From Ryuthela nishihirai (taxonomy: Eukaryota; Arthropoda; Arachnida; Araneae; Heptathelidae): DNA of 64,000 nt. The stretch covers positions 14,025,901 to 14,089,900 of the forward strand of contig JAWZYU010000013.1 of assembly GCA_038380435.1 (NCBI GenBank), written 5' to 3'. Each line of letters begins with the position of its first letter. The stretch's first letter is position 1. Both the position numbers and the translations under genes were made by a program. The notes under the pieces were generated by a model. It saw only the letters and a program-made list of their open reading frames with translations, did no database searches and was not told the DNA's origin. Below, piece by piece: positions 43,190 through 55,603 of this stretch.

Positions 43190-43830
43190 CCCTTTTAGTG
43201 TCCAACCAGAAAAACTGGTTTGCATCCACAGGCCACACTCTGCTCAGCCAAAAAAAAATTAACTTTAAAACTTTTTTGCTAAATAACTAATGAAAGGAAT
43301 TATGGCACATTATATGCCAAATTAATCAGCATTTCATTCAGGATTTTCTAAAATAAAATATTTAGCCAAAATAGATGATTACTTTTATTTTAATAGATTT
43401 TTTTAGAGTCATGAAGCAAAAAATGTATCTGACAATGCAATTAAATATTTATTAAAAAAAACTAATAGGCAGAAATAATTATAATGTGTATGAATAGAAA
43501 GGCTATTCTGTAAGAAAAAAAATTTACTTCAAGCAGAAAATTACTCTCTTTTTGTTATATTTTTTTTCTTGGTACCATACTTTAAGGAAAGTCCAAGCTT
43601 TTTGCCAATTATGTTCAGTTAAATAAATAAGACAACTTTAGAATTATTTTAAAAAATAACATATCAACAGAAATATGTTATATACCAAATTAAACAGAAT
43701 TCTGAATTTTTTGAAAATAACAAATTTAAACAAATTTACAAGCATATTAATTTTAATGACTTCTTTTACAGTGATATAGTGCAAAAATAGATTGGACTAT
43801 GCAATTAAGGCTTAATTTTGGAAAATGTGA
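43190..43830 (-). repeat. piggyBac-like copy
   Basis: The plus-strand start ttaacccttttagtgtcc (TTAA 43186-43189) is the family 3' end in reverse. The ttactttattttcag and ataactaatgaaaggaatta blocks and the 43568 block correspond, inverted, to 11400-11865. The right border is not clear. Confidence 0.68.
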
Positions 43831-44089
43831 CAAATAAAAACAGTAAAATTATATATTAATCAAAAGTAAATTTCTTCCCAAAAAATATTATATTTACCTG
43901 AAACAATATACTATTTTTCATTTCTTTTAATGATTCTTTTCAGTGTGAGCTGTCCTGTGGCCAAGCGGTTAGCATGCTTGGCTACTGATCAAAGGAATCT
44001 GGATTCAACTTCCAGGTAAGACATGGATGTTTGTGCAGTCTTTCAGCTGAAGCATTGCTATTTTCACAGATCTTCTACTATGGCATATA

Positions 44090-45000
44090 CAAGGAGTGAT
44101 CATTAATTTGTGGACTGATGCCATAAGTACTCACATGAAGCGCTTTTTCCAAAGTAACACTAGATGGCGCATGCATGACTGCTGCGAAGGAGACTCCACG
44201 TGCCAAAGTCATTTGGCATCGACTGCTGTTGTGTTAAGACTGTGATTTGAGTTGTGTGTCATTTGTGATTGTGTTTGGTGAGGCCTAAGTGCTGATGCAA
44301 CTGTTGAAGAGATGAGTGAAACCTATGGTAATGACTGTCTTTGTAGGTCTGCCATTTTTAAGTGGCACAAGTGATTCAAAGATGGATGCGAATCCGTTGC
44401 CAATGACCCAAGACTCGGCCAGCCTTCTTCCTCAGTAACTCCTGAGCAAATCGAAAGAGCCCTGGCAATCCTGAATGAACACAGACAATTGTGTTTTTTG
44501 ACATCAAAGGTGTTCTCGTTACTTACTTTGTGCCTCATGGAACAACCATGAATAAGAACCAAACTTTGGTGTCCATTTGTGAAAAATGTCTGGAACTTTC
44601 TGGTGTGACTTGGTTTTTCCATCGCGACAATGCCAGGCCCCATACAGCTAATATTGTGCAGCCAGTGATCACTGCCATAGGTGCTGAGGTTCTGCCATAT
44701 CCTCCATATTCCCCAGACTTAGCACCCTACGATTTTTTCCTCTTTCCCACGAATGAAGAAAGCTTTGAAAGGGAAACGTTTCGCATCTGATGACAAAGAT
44801 TGCAGAGCCACAACGACAACACTTTGACAGCTTTCAAAAAATGGCTTCAAAGACGCTTTTAATGCATGGGTACAACGATGGCAAAAATGTGTGAAGTTCA
44901 AGGGAGAGTATTTGGAGGAAGACAAATGTCAGGAAGATTCAGAGGATGATATTTAATGTAACTTTTTGCTTCTGTCCACGAATTAAATGATCACCCCTTG
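44090..45000 (+). mobile_element. mariner element inserted into the SINE
   Basis: The ends caaggagtgatcattaattt and (reverse-complemented) caaggggtgatcatttaatt are inverted repeats; TA lies on both sides (44088-44089 and 45001-45002). Length 911 bp, about 400 bp shorter than usual for mariner because of an internal deletion. Confidence 0.92.
44311..44810 (+). pseudogene. mariner transposase pseudogene, internally deleted
   Basis: N-terminal pieces KWHK, FKDGCESVANDPRLGQPSSS and TPEQIERALAILNEHRQL are followed directly by FFDIKGVLVTYFVPHGTT, then FFHRDNARPHTA (second catalytic Asp) and PYPPYSPDLAPYDFFLF (third). The deletion near 44490 removed the segment with the first catalytic Asp, so it cannot be active. 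Confidence 0.9.
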
Positions 45001-45289
45001 TAAACTGACAGGCTCTTATCAGACCTCTAAGGCAATCAGCTGCTTGAGGGAATATTCATTTTTTATTTTCAGTGGATTGCTCACATTAATGGGATTTTCT
45101 GTCCTGTTTATGAAATAGAGGAATACTTTCTTGGCTGCTGTTGTACTGAACATTATGAATTTTTTTTTTCTTTAGGTGTGTTAAAACCTAAAGTTAGAGC
45201 ACCAAACAAAAAATAAAAATCTGCATTGTCAGATTGATACAGGCAAGAAATTGAAGGAGGGAGTGGGTATAATTTTTTAAAACCATTCA

Positions 45290-46812
45290 ATATACACTTA
45301 AAAAACCATAATTAAAAAAATGGGAGAGGGAAAATAAACAACCTTGTGAGTGTAGCAGGGTTGGAGGGGGGGAGGGGGAAGGTAAAAACCCTTGGCGAAA
45401 TTGCCTTCCAACAGGAGGGCCGATTTCTGCTCTGCCAAGGAAATCCTTTTTGCTTCCATATCAAGACCACATTCATTTTCAGGGAATGATACAAGATCCA
45501 AATTTTTTTTGCTGGAAAATGAAGAAATAATAACAGAAAAATTAACATATAACCCAATGCATTGCTAAATAAAATATCCACAGCAACTAGTTGTAAGCCA
45601 GACATCCAATGTAGCATGACTCCAAAAAATCAGCAATAATCAATCGACAGATAAACCAACCGAAAGATCAATATTTTAGAGAAATAAAATAACTTTACAG
45701 AAATGGAAAGTAAGGTTTATATATAAATAAAGCAAATACTAACTTTACAAAGCGAGTGTATCCAATATATGGGAACAACACTGTAAACAATCTACTATGG
45801 AGCCACTTATAACACACTGAATGGAGATTGCATGTGTGAGCCACCCGTGTCCTCTTCTGCAGTTAGCCGTGGACTAGCTGCGGCGAGTCTTAGAACCCAA
45901 GAAGGATCTGTTTTTAGTTATAGTTTCAATTTGAAGAGTGGGAACAAGAAATTCTAGGAATATTAAAATAAGTTTAAGGCAGTAAAGAGTGTAAAATGTA
46001 AAAAATACAATGTAACATTTGGAAAAAAATATGTGCTTCGCAATTTCTTCCAAAAATTTCTGCTTCTAAAAATAGCAGTTTTTTTTCCATCAATTTTCAT
46101 ATTTTCGAAACTTTAAGGAAAAAATTTGTTGATAATAGTTCAAGTCAAATTTGTGAGCTTAAATCAAGGGAGTGCTTCATCATGTAGTAATGTTAACAAA
46201 TAAAGGCAATACCGTATATCAGGTCTAACAAACGGCGATCACTTGGCTTTAACAAATTATTTATATCCTAGTTTAATAAAATATGCATCAGATGAAAAAA
46301 GGAAGTACTGTATTTCTTCGATTCTAAGACGCACTTTTCCCCCCACATAAACGTCTGTAAAAATGGGGTGCGTCTTAGAAACGTAGAAAAAGATGGCTCA
46401 GAAGAATCAGACTCTAATATTGATTCAGAAGGAAGTGATGAATAGCATACTTACTGATAAATAAGTACTATTGTTGTTAGTAAATTGAATTCTATTACAA
46501 TAAAAATATTTGTTAGATATTTTAGCAATTTATTTTTTTTTTCTTCTTAGAATCAAAGCTTTTTTGTCTGTTGGTGGTACTGAAATTAAGATGCGTCTTA
46601 GAATCGATGGCATCTTAGAATCGAAGAAATACGGTATTATTTTGCATGCCTAAATAATGTATTTTTATAATATATATATAAGAAACTTTTCAAAAGGCAA
46701 TTTCTATTTTTGTAAAAATCGAATTTTTTGTTGTACTAAAATTGGATACACACATCCTTGGCCTCTCATTTCGGATCTATCAATGTATACATATGACTGG
46801 ACACTGTAAGGA
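45290..46812 (-). mobile_element. piggyBac-like copy carrying a pogo-like MITE
   Basis: The right end is at TTAA (46813-46816), reading ccttacagtgtccagtc inward. The blocks tttaagctcacaaatttgac and cattactacatgatgaagc match 34370-34430 in inverse orientation. A short frame at 45298-45501 (LDMEAKRISLAEQKSALL) is shared with 35055-35150. The left border is uncertain. The element ends 137 bp from the host exon at 46950. Confidence 0.62.
46308..46634. mobile_element. 327-bp pogo/Tigger-like MITE
   Basis: Ends ctgtatttcttcgattctaa and (reverse-complemented) ccgtatttcttcgattctaa are 25-bp inverted repeats flanked by TA (46306-46307, 46635-46636). An internal frame at about 46400-46445 reads SEESDSNIDSEGSDE then stop, like the acidic C-terminal tail of pogo-type transposases, so it may be a deletion derivative keeping only the last codons. 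It sits in the piggyBac-like copy. Confidence 0.8.
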
Positions 46813-46949
46813 TTAAAGCTTTCGACAGCCACTAAATAGTACAGAAAATCAGAACTGAGTATAGACATATAATCATATTTACTTGATATGCATGAAAGAA
46901 ATACGTGTAATGTACTGTTTTTAACATATTGTTTACAATATTAACTTAC

Positions 46950-47031
46950 ATTGCCAACCCTGTTGATAGCACAAGTAAAGTAACTATTGGCAATAGCAGC
47001 ACATCGAGCTTCAATAGGCCACAATGGCTCA
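46950..47031 (-). CDS. UPB1: Beta-ureidopropionase exon (WPIEAR segment)
   Basis: This 82-nt exon begins with the last base of the Ser codon started in the previous exon and ends in phase 0. It encodes [18 protein letters not shown] and then TCAINRVGN, matching the conserved LWPIEARxAAIAN and TCAINRVG blocks of the family. The acceptor is ttgatag and the donor gtaagt. It lies about 135 bp from the end of a piggyBac-like element at 46812, so mobile DNA comes very close to the splice donor side. Confidence 0.93.
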
Positions 47032-48516
47032 CTATCAAAACAAAGAACTTCAGTTATTTAAAAAATGCATTAAAAAACTATTTAAAACATTGCAAAATGC
47101 TTCACAAAATTAATGTAATTTTCATCATTGAAAAAATATTTCCTAAGTACCATGAAATGTCAGTATAATGAATGTGAAAACAAAACAAATATTCAGTATA
47201 ATGATATAACCACGCCAATTTACTCTGTATTTCTAGGTACAAATGTTTCATTTTAACTGATACCAATATAAGAAATAAAAATTTATCCCAATACAAATAA
47301 TATGATCAGTATAAAAAATTTGTAAAAAGAAAATTCTTAACCAATTAGTACAATGGTACATTTTAGCATCTGGCAACACTACAATGATTTGAATGCTGCA
47401 AAATATCTATACAATTAGAGTGTTATGAATCACACGATACTGTACAGATCTGCCAACAACTCTGATTTTATTGGATTTTCTCTAATTTTCTTTGAAAATA
47501 CGATTTTTAGGGTTTTTTTTCAGTTTTACCCTTTACGGAAATCTGCCTCCAAATTGTACAGTATTTCTGCCCTTTTCCTAATAAATAGCCAAGTGGTTAG
47601 TGCACTTGGCTACTGATCTAAGGGACCTGGGTTAGCCCCGGATAAGGCATGTATATATGTGTTGTTTTTCTGCTGTGGACCTGTCATTCTCCTATATCTA
47701 CTATGGCTTATAAACTGACAGGCTCCTGTCAGACCTTTGTGGCAAGCAGCTGCTTGAGGGAATATTTATTTTCATTTAATGAAAGGGAATAACTGTTTCC
47801 GATTTAGCTCTTTTACTGTACTGAAGGTGTAGCTGTGTCTCCACTTATTATTTGTGCTTGCTTGTGGACACATCTGTGTACCAACCAGAGAAAATCTATA
47901 AGACTGCAGATGATTATTTCTGGACAGAACATATGACAAAGTCCACACCTAAATTCTTTTACAGAGTTTAAAGTCATTTAGTGTGTCTAAATGTGTGTTT
48001 ATTGAAACTATACCCAACTCTCCCTGCTCTGGACAACTAAACACTAATTGGATTACTTAGAATTGGAAACTTTAGAGTGAAGGTAATAATACAGATTAGA
48101 GAACTTCCCTATCTGTGGGCCATGATTGACTTTGCAACTTGAATGGGTCTTGTCCATGTTGGTTTTTGTAGTAACCCTGCAGTTTACGGCTGTCAGCTCA
48201 CTAGATTGCACCAGGAGTGGCTAACCTTCTTAAAGTGTGTTGTAAGGTTAAAAGCCCTAAAGTTTGTTTTCAGTAAGATTAAAAAAAACAAGTGAATTTA
48301 TATATTATGATAGCTTTTCATCATATTGAATGATTTTTTCGATTCTCTGTTAGTGTGTTTTGTGTGGCCTATGGTTCTTGATTTTTTTTTGCAGGTCTAA
48401 CCTTCTAAAGTGAATAAAAGGAGTTTATTTTCAGAACCTAAACTTTCCAAATAAATGCAGATTAACTAATATATAATCGTATTTTTTTTAAATGCAATTT
48501 GGATTTAATTCCTATA
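47032..48516. other. Intronic sequence with one SINE
   Basis: Apart from SINE-A at 47589-47772 no element or exon was recognised. Confidence 0.45.
47589..47772 (+). repeat. SINE-A copy
   Basis: agccaagtggttagtgcac (A-box region), a shortened B box (gggttagccccgg) and the family body through aagcagctgcttgaggga. The first few bases are missing and ~10 bp are deleted in the middle. Confidence 0.87.
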
Positions 48517-48518
48517 TA

Positions 48519-49854
48519 CAGGGTGTTTCAAAACTCTTTGTACGAATTTCAATGCGAGATAGGGAATACAAAGACAAACCTTTTTCGTCTATGAATGTAT
48601 GTCCACTGACACAACTCTTCAGTGCTAGAGGGTGCTGACAGAAATATTGGTGGAGCTGGTACATAAATGAATGGAAACAAGTGTAAACATGTTTATTTAA
48701 AGGTGCGCAAAGTTGCAACTGGCAACAGCATTGCATGCATGACAGCATCAAAGAATTGATTGCTGTACACGATGAAAGATTCCCGGAATTTCGCGAAGAG
48801 TTGTAGCGGTGACAGCGTTTCTTGTGATGAGGTCTTTATCTGAGTCAATGGGAGTCTTTCACATGACTTTCTTCATGTGTCACCAGAGAAAAAAATCAAT
48901 ACATATTAAATCAGGTGATCTTGGTGGCCAGGTGACAGGTTCCCCAAAAGTGGCATTCAGATAATCCCACACATCATTGCTGAAATGTGCTGGCACCCCG
49001 TTGTGTTGAAACCACATTTATCTACAAATAGCCACGAGAAAAACTTCCAGCAGTCCCAGCAACGTTTCTTCAAGAAATACCCAATAAATCTGCCCATTGA
49101 GTTAGGGAGGCAGCGGGTATGGCCCAATCAAAATGTCATGGACGATACCCACCCAAACATTGATGGCAAACCATTGTTGAATGACCATACACCATTGTGG
49201 AATGTGGATTTTCGTGTCCCCAAATGTGAGAATTGTACACATTAAACACACGCTCACATGTGAAAGAGGCCTCATCTGAGAAGAACAAGAGCCGGAAAAT
49301 CAGGCTGCAACATGTTCTGCTGCAGAAACCAGTGCACATATTCCACATGAAAAGGGTAATCCTAAGGTTGCAATGTCTGGACTCTCTGACAATGAAATGG
49401 CTGCAACTGCTGCTTGGGTAACACTCTCCACATGAAGGTGTGGTTCATACCAAGTCTACACGCAACAGCTTGTGTGCTTGTGACTGGATTGTTCTCAATC
49501 AGTGGTAGAATCTCTTCTTTCATGTCAGGAGTGCTCATGGTTCTCTCCCGACCAGTGTCATGCATGTTTGCATGGAATGTTCCAGTTTCTTGCAGTTGCC
49601 GGTGCAAACGCGTAAATGTTTGGTGATTTGCATACATCTGTTTGGGAAGCACTGTCGGTACAATCTCACAGCAGCTCTTCTGTTTCCATTGGCAGCCCCA
49701 TATGCATGTCAGCCATCTCAGCAGTCATGAAACACTCCATGTTACATGTAATGTGTCTAATTTATAAATGCTGATGGATTGCATTATTATATAATCTGAT
49801 TTATAAATGCTGATGCTGTATACATTGAAATTTGTAGAGTTTTGAAACACCCTG
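48519..49854 (-). mobile_element. IS630/mariner-type transposon, 1.3 kb
   Basis: Inverted ends cagggtgtttcaaaactct at both sides with TA at 48517-48518 and 49855-49856. Similar in organisation to the element at 57122 but with only ~30-bp repeats. Confidence 0.88.
48590..49740 (-). pseudogene. IS630/mariner-type transposase pseudogene
   Basis: The N-terminal part 49652-49362 is open: QTFTRLHRQLQETGTFHANM, then STPDMKEEILPLIENNP, the helix-turn-helix STQAVACRLGMNHTFMWRVL and PFHCQRVQTLQP. The catalytic part is frame-broken: DEASFTCERVFNVYNSHIWG (first Asp) near 49290 and weaker pieces below. The family resembles transposases with DUF4817-like N-termini common in arthropods. Confidence 0.82.
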
Positions 49855-50217
49855 TATGTAGTATAAAGGTATAAATTTTGCCTCATGTAAGTACTGAAAG
49901 TTGCAGACAATTTTTATTTAATTAATCTTTAGCAATGCTTTAAATTCTCCATTTAAAAGCACAAGTTAAAAAACTCCTTTTAAAATGGTTGCCTCTGATG
50001 AGATTATCTTGTTCTGGGCATTTTTAAAAAATGCAAATGGCTGTGCATGTTTACGAATATATTTCATAGGCTTGTTTACTCTGATGGGATTATTTAGTTT
50101 AGGGTTTTCTTTTTACACTGTAGATCGTCGGTTCATTATTTACAATTTTGTTTTTTAGACTTTGATTAGTAAAAAAGACAGAGCAGTTGTTTAGCAGTGT
50201 GTTATGTTAAAATGGTA

Positions 50218-51742
50218 CACAATCTGAAGTTATTTTGGCTGTTACTAAACTTAAACTACTTAAATCCCCAGGGGTAGATGAAATTACTACAGAAATGCTT
50301 AGAGCTGGGAATGTTTCGGTTACCACTTGGATGACTGAAATTCTGAATATCTTTTATGATAAAGGCATGGTCCCTAAGGATTTTACCAGAGCTATTGTTA
50401 TCCCTATTTTCAAAATAGGTGATCGCAGTTCTTGTGATAATTATAGGGGTATCAGCCTACTCTCTGTTCCAGGTAAAGTTCTTTCCATGATTTGGCTTAA
50501 TAGAATTAAGAATCTGGTTGACAGGTAATTGCGTGATGAGCAATGTGGATTCAGAAGTGGTAGGGGATGTGTAGATCAGATATTTACACTTAGGCAGATT
50601 CTTGAGAAATGTTTAGTTTCAGAAACCTTTGGTTGCTAGCTTTGTTGATTTCAAAAAGGCTTTCGACTCTGTTGATCGTCATAATTTGTGGTTGATTGTG
50701 AGATCATATGGTATACCACACAAGTTAGTTAACATAATGAAAGCTCTCTATAATAACACTGAGTCGTGTGTGAGAGTTGGTAAGGCTTGTAGCAATTGGT
50801 TTAGCATTGCTTCTGGTGTTCGACAAGAATGCATTTTGTCTTCTTTTCTCTTTAGTTTGGTTATTGATTACATTATGTGAAATTCATTGCAAAGGAGAGA
50901 TTTTGGTCTTAAATGGTCTGGAGATACGAAAATTTCTGATTTAGATTATGGTGATGATTTAGCCCTTTTGGCAAATAATGTTGATGAGATGAACTCTTTC
51001 ATTCGAGCTGTTGATGAGACTGGTAGTAGAGTAGGTTTGGTTATAAACAGAGAGAAAACTAAAGTGATTAAAATTGGTCAAGCAGGTTGTGATTCAGTTC
51101 ATCTGAATGGTTGCAGTTTTGAACAGGTGTCACAGTTTACCTTGGAAGCTATGTAACAGATACTGGTGATATGCAGCATGAGTTTAACAGATGAATAGGG
51201 ATTGCTGCCAGGTTTTTTTAAGAATCTATGGAGATCGTGGAGAAATAGGCGTATACACCTAAAGACTAAAATTAGACTGTATAATAGTTTGGTTCTTTCT
51301 AGGGTTAGTTATGGTAGTGAAATTTGGACACTTTGTAAACAAGATAACAGGAAACTAGATGTTTTTGATTACAGATGCTTATGCAGTATCTTTGGCATTA
51401 GGTGGTTCAACTTTGCAACTAATGATGAGGTTAGGCAAAGAAGTTTGCAACCTCCTTTAAGCAGCATATTGTGCAGAGAAAGACTCCTTTGGTTTGGCCA
51501 TGTTGCCTGTATGGATAATTATAGATTGGCGAATAGGGTTATGAACAGTGTGCCTAAAGGCCTCAGAAAGAAGGGGAAACCTAGGATGCAGTGGGTAGAC
51601 AATGTCAAACATGACCTTGTTAGAATTGGTGTGCAGTTGCCAGATGCAATAGATGTAGCTCAGGATAGACTTGCTTGGAGAACTAAATTGCACGGTCTGG
51701 TTGGACCTATGTAGCCCATGTGTGCTTGAGGATAATGATGAT
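50218..51742 (+). mobile_element. 5'-truncated RTE copy
   Basis: It begins inside the reverse transcriptase (equivalent of 41279) and runs to the gaggataatgatgat tail. Most protein motifs are readable in successive frames: FVDFKKAFDSVDR, GVRQECILSS (motif B Gly changed to Glu), LDYGDDLALL (YADD changed to YGDD), GIRWFNFATNDEVRQ. Stops at 50526 and 50878 and frameshifts near 50615, 51137 and 51215 make it dead. Confidence 0.9.
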
Positions 51743-53785
51743 GAATATTAAGAAACTTGGTATAATTCTGGAAAAATTAAATTTTTTCATCACCGCTAGG
51801 AGTTCAAAGTCGAGTGTTCTGTCAGAAGCAACATATTATTGCATTAAAAAACAGCGCCTGAGAACCATAAACTGCAGAATTGCCCTGCTGTGATTTCCTC
51901 TGATTTTTCATTCTCCCAAATTGTAATTTTCATAATATAAGGTTGGCAGCTCTGCACTGTACATCACCTGCATGCATTTTTACCAGTGGTGAAGGTAATC
52001 CGGTACGCCGTACTGGCAAGAAATTATTTGCCGGTACGACGTACCGGTAACACATTTTTCAGTAGTGCTCCGTTAACAATTTCCTTTTCAAATTAATGCT
52101 TTTTCAACCGAGAATTTAATTTTTCTAAAAAGCGAACCATTCTTTTTAAGAAAAACCCGTCGGTTTTCAATTGCATTACTACAGATTAACCTTTTAGATA
52201 CCAAGCTGTTTAGAAACTGGATACTTGAAATTCCATTTCTGCTGACAGGGAGTGCTAGAAATTCGAAGTAGTGCTTTCTTTCTTTGAACGATTAGCAAGG
52301 ACATTGGGTATAGAAAGCAGAATTAGACAGACAAAGGTGACTCCAACCAAAGCCGTCTTTCGGGGAGTTGTATTAAGAGTTCACGGACAATGTACGTTCC
52401 CATCCGCTGTAGCTATCTGGGTTCGGTCTTAATCACTACTGGAGGCAGAACTGGGAAAACGGAGTGGTAAAACAAAGAAAGAATATGAACTCACTGAGAC
52501 GTGTACTTGTACTAACAAAGCAGCATGTACTTGTGGTTTTAAAATTTTCGTTTTCAAAATATATATTTTTTATTTTCTGCTGAATGGAAAATTCTAAACA
52601 TTTCTGGGAATAATGGAAGGTAGTTTAATGGGGGTGATGGGGTACATGCTTCCCCAAATTTAAGTTATGAATTTGAAGGGGGGAATTTTTAATGTAAAAT
52701 CATGGAAAAACATTTTTAAAAATTAGTTTTATCAATTAATCACTTTACATTATGCTACTGTAGTAACCATAATAGAAAAACATCTTTTTTTCAAACACAA
52801 TTTTCGCTTAGCACACTTCCCTTAATTTTAAAGCAGGAAATGTTTGTTATAAATTTTAAATATTAAGCAGTCCTTCCTAGCCATTTCAAAAACTGATGAT
52901 CTGTTTCGTCATCTCCTAAACAACTGTGAGTTCTAAACAGACATGTATTCAGAGTATATATACACACACACAGTAAGAGAGAACATGCACACTCCTAAAC
53001 TCTACGACTGAAATTATCTGGAAGATTTAAAAAAAGAATTATGGTGTATATTAACTTAATTTTTTTAATTTCAATCTAATTATAAACTTTAACAAAAGGA
53101 AGTAAATATTATATTTTCTCTAGATAAGTTTATTTGAATATTAAATAAAAGTTATTATACCTCTATCACATTTTTACTTTCTTCCTTGTCGCTCCTCATA
53201 AGGTTAGCTTTAGGTCCTTCAAAAAAGATTTTCCACCTGAGTCTTGTCGTCATTGTACTACTGGGGAAAACGATTTTGCATTTTTTATTTCAGTGCAGTT
53301 AATTTGTTTATAGAGTTTGAAGAGAAAACTTCAGATTGCTGTAAATTTTCTCTTTGTAAGTAACAATATTCCAATTGTTTTTTTGTTTGTTTGTTTGTTT
53401 GATGTTAAATATTAATAATGAATGCTTTTGAAAAATCTCTTGACTCTTAATACGTATCTGTAGTGTGAGATTTTCGACATCCAAAAAAGACCCATACTCA
53501 AGGCAATTGAAATGATGAATCCTCCTCATATTTCATCAGTAGTTTATACTGAACTACCAGTTTCGACTTTTATAACCACTATCATTTTCACTGAATTCAG
53601 CATATTTGTTAGTATTGACCCATAGCATGTCAACATTGTCATCGGTAAAAGAGAAGTCTAAAATAATGGATAGCTAATGATAAAGAAGATAGTTCAAGAA
53701 TAAGGCCCATAGAAGATTCAAAATGATTAACAAAACTGCGTCGTTGATAACTGTCATTTGTCAAATTTATTGAGCTTGACATCGT

Positions 53786-53975
53786 CCTTGTAATCAAGTG
53801 GTTTACATGCTTCGCTTCAAGTTTATGGAACCTGGATTCGAGACCCTATAGATATGGCTATTTTCTTTCTGTTGAGATCTCGCCTTCATAATAGGTCATC
53901 TGATGTCTTAAATGATAAGCTCTTATTAGATCAGTGATAAACAGCTGTTTGAGAGGTGTAAAAAAATTATCAACT
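53786..53975 (+). repeat. Old SINE-A copy
   Basis: A diverged match: taatcaagtggtttacatgc (A box), cctggattcgagaccc (B box), and aacagctgtttgagaggt at the tail. It lies within the hAT element and is older than the next copy. Confidence 0.7.
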
Positions 53976-54068
53976 AAGAATTTAATTCTCTAATGCTTTT
54001 TTTCATCATTAGCATCCCTTGGAATTTAACCTTCAATATCAGAATTTATAGCATTTGTATACGTACTA

Positions 54069-54286
54069 AGCCGTCCCGTGGCACAGTGGTTAGCGCGCTT
54101 GGCTACTGATCTATGGGAGCTGGGTTCAAGTCCCAGGTAAGGCATGGATGCTTGTGTTGTTTTTCTGCTGAGGACCTGCTATCCTCACAGACATTCTACT
54201 GTGACGTTCTACTCAGACCTTCTATTGACAGGCTTCTGCCAAACCTCTGTGGCAAGCAGTTGCTTGAGGAGGTATTTTTTTTTTAT
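54069..54286 (+). repeat. SINE-A copy with candidate target duplication
   Basis: Full-length: agccgtcccgtggcacagtg head, B box gggttcaagtcccagg, and tail agcagttgcttgaggagg with T run. A short internal duplication of gacgttctactcagac type lies near 54200. Flanks tatacgtacta (54058-54068) and tatacatatta (54287-54297) are a likely duplication. Confidence 0.85.
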
Positions 54287-55603
54287 TATACATATTAGAT
54301 ACGTCGAGCCGTTTCAGATTCCCAAATATCAGAATCGTTATATTAAAATGAAATTTATGATAAAGATGTTTTTCCTTAGAAGCATTGGTAAAATTATTAT
54401 CAACTTTTTAATTACACCAAACAATAAATTTGATATAAAAATAATGCTATAGCATGATTTGGGTTCTGCTTTAACGAACAATGCTGTGGACTGAAAGAAA
54501 AAGCCCAGAAGTTTTGCATTATACAAAAGCGAGGTTGCTTTTCTTGGAACCTTTTATCAGAGTGGATTAAGGTTAGGAGAGAACAGAAAGAATTCTGCCA
54601 GGTCCACTAGAGGAGAGGCGTTGTAGTTTACAATTAGCAGCTACCTCTTTAAGGGGGGAAAGGAAGCAAGCATGAGAGATGAGGAGAGTTTGGGATGCAA
54701 TGGTCTTCTGCACATCGGGCTGCGACAGCTGACCTAATAGTTGCCATTTTCACTCTGTGGTATTAGCGTTGCTGAATCACTAAACATTTCTCATTAAGGT
54801 GAAGACAAGGTATATATTGTGCTCAAATCATATGTAAAGTTAAGCGTGCCAACAAATACATATATCACGTGTAAAAGTGAAATGATTAATTTTCCTACTG
54901 CAGGAATGGCCCACCTATAGTACCTGTGACAAGAGTGGAAAGCTAAATGAATTTGCTTGGCACACAAGAGAGGGCTCAATAAAATCATCTCGCAACTTTT
55001 TTTGACAAATTTCACTCTTTTCCAACCTCATTTTGGATGTGGAAACTCTGCAATTTCGCATCTATTATCATGGATAAGTCAGAGACAAAATTTCCGTATA
55101 TAATGTAATCATTGATTAAGCTTTATAAATTTTAAAGGCTATTCCAAATATGTTATTCCAATAATGTTATTCTGAAAAAATGTTATATTTGGCTTCTAAG
55201 TTTAAAATATGCAAGTTGAGTACTCAAAATTGCAATACAAGTGAAACATTAATTTTTCTTTCAAAAAGCATTTCTTCAAGTACGAAAATAATTTTAGAAA
55301 ATCTAAATCATACTATTATTTTTTTCAATAAGACTGAAATCCAAGAATATAACGGAATCAGCAAGTATTTAAATATATTAATATTTATTTCACATTAAAA
55401 ATCCCTAAATCATTCACTATTTGCGGAAAACATATGGGAAATGAGAAAATCTAAGAGCACTGTACTTTCGTTGCCAATTCAATTTATTAACACATGTAAG
55501 ATGATTTCATTGGAATGATCGCCTGTGTGTGATTTTCCACATGTAGCTATGCTTTGAAGCGTACCGCTAAGAAATAAAATCTACTTTCACCACTGATTTT
55601 TAC

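Larger units (their letters stand above)
43951..45066 (+). repeat. SINE-A copy split by a mariner element
   Basis: The left half 43951-44089 carries the tRNA-like head (tggccaagcggttagcatg) and body; the right half 45001-45066 continues aaactgacaggctct to tgcttgagggaatatt. Joining the halves across one TA restores the family sequence gcatataaactgacagg. Confidence 0.92.
51984..55595. mobile_element. 3.6-kb hAT-type element with perfect 8-bp target duplication
   Basis: The ends cagtggtgaaggtaatccgg and (reverse-complemented) cagtggtgaaagtagatttt share a CAGTGGTGAA inverted repeat and a nearby ggtacg word. The 8-mer atttttac flanks both sides (51976-51983, 55596-55603). The length suits an autonomous hAT, but I could not recognise a transposase; the interior is AT-rich and holds two SINE-A copies. 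Confidence 0.82.
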
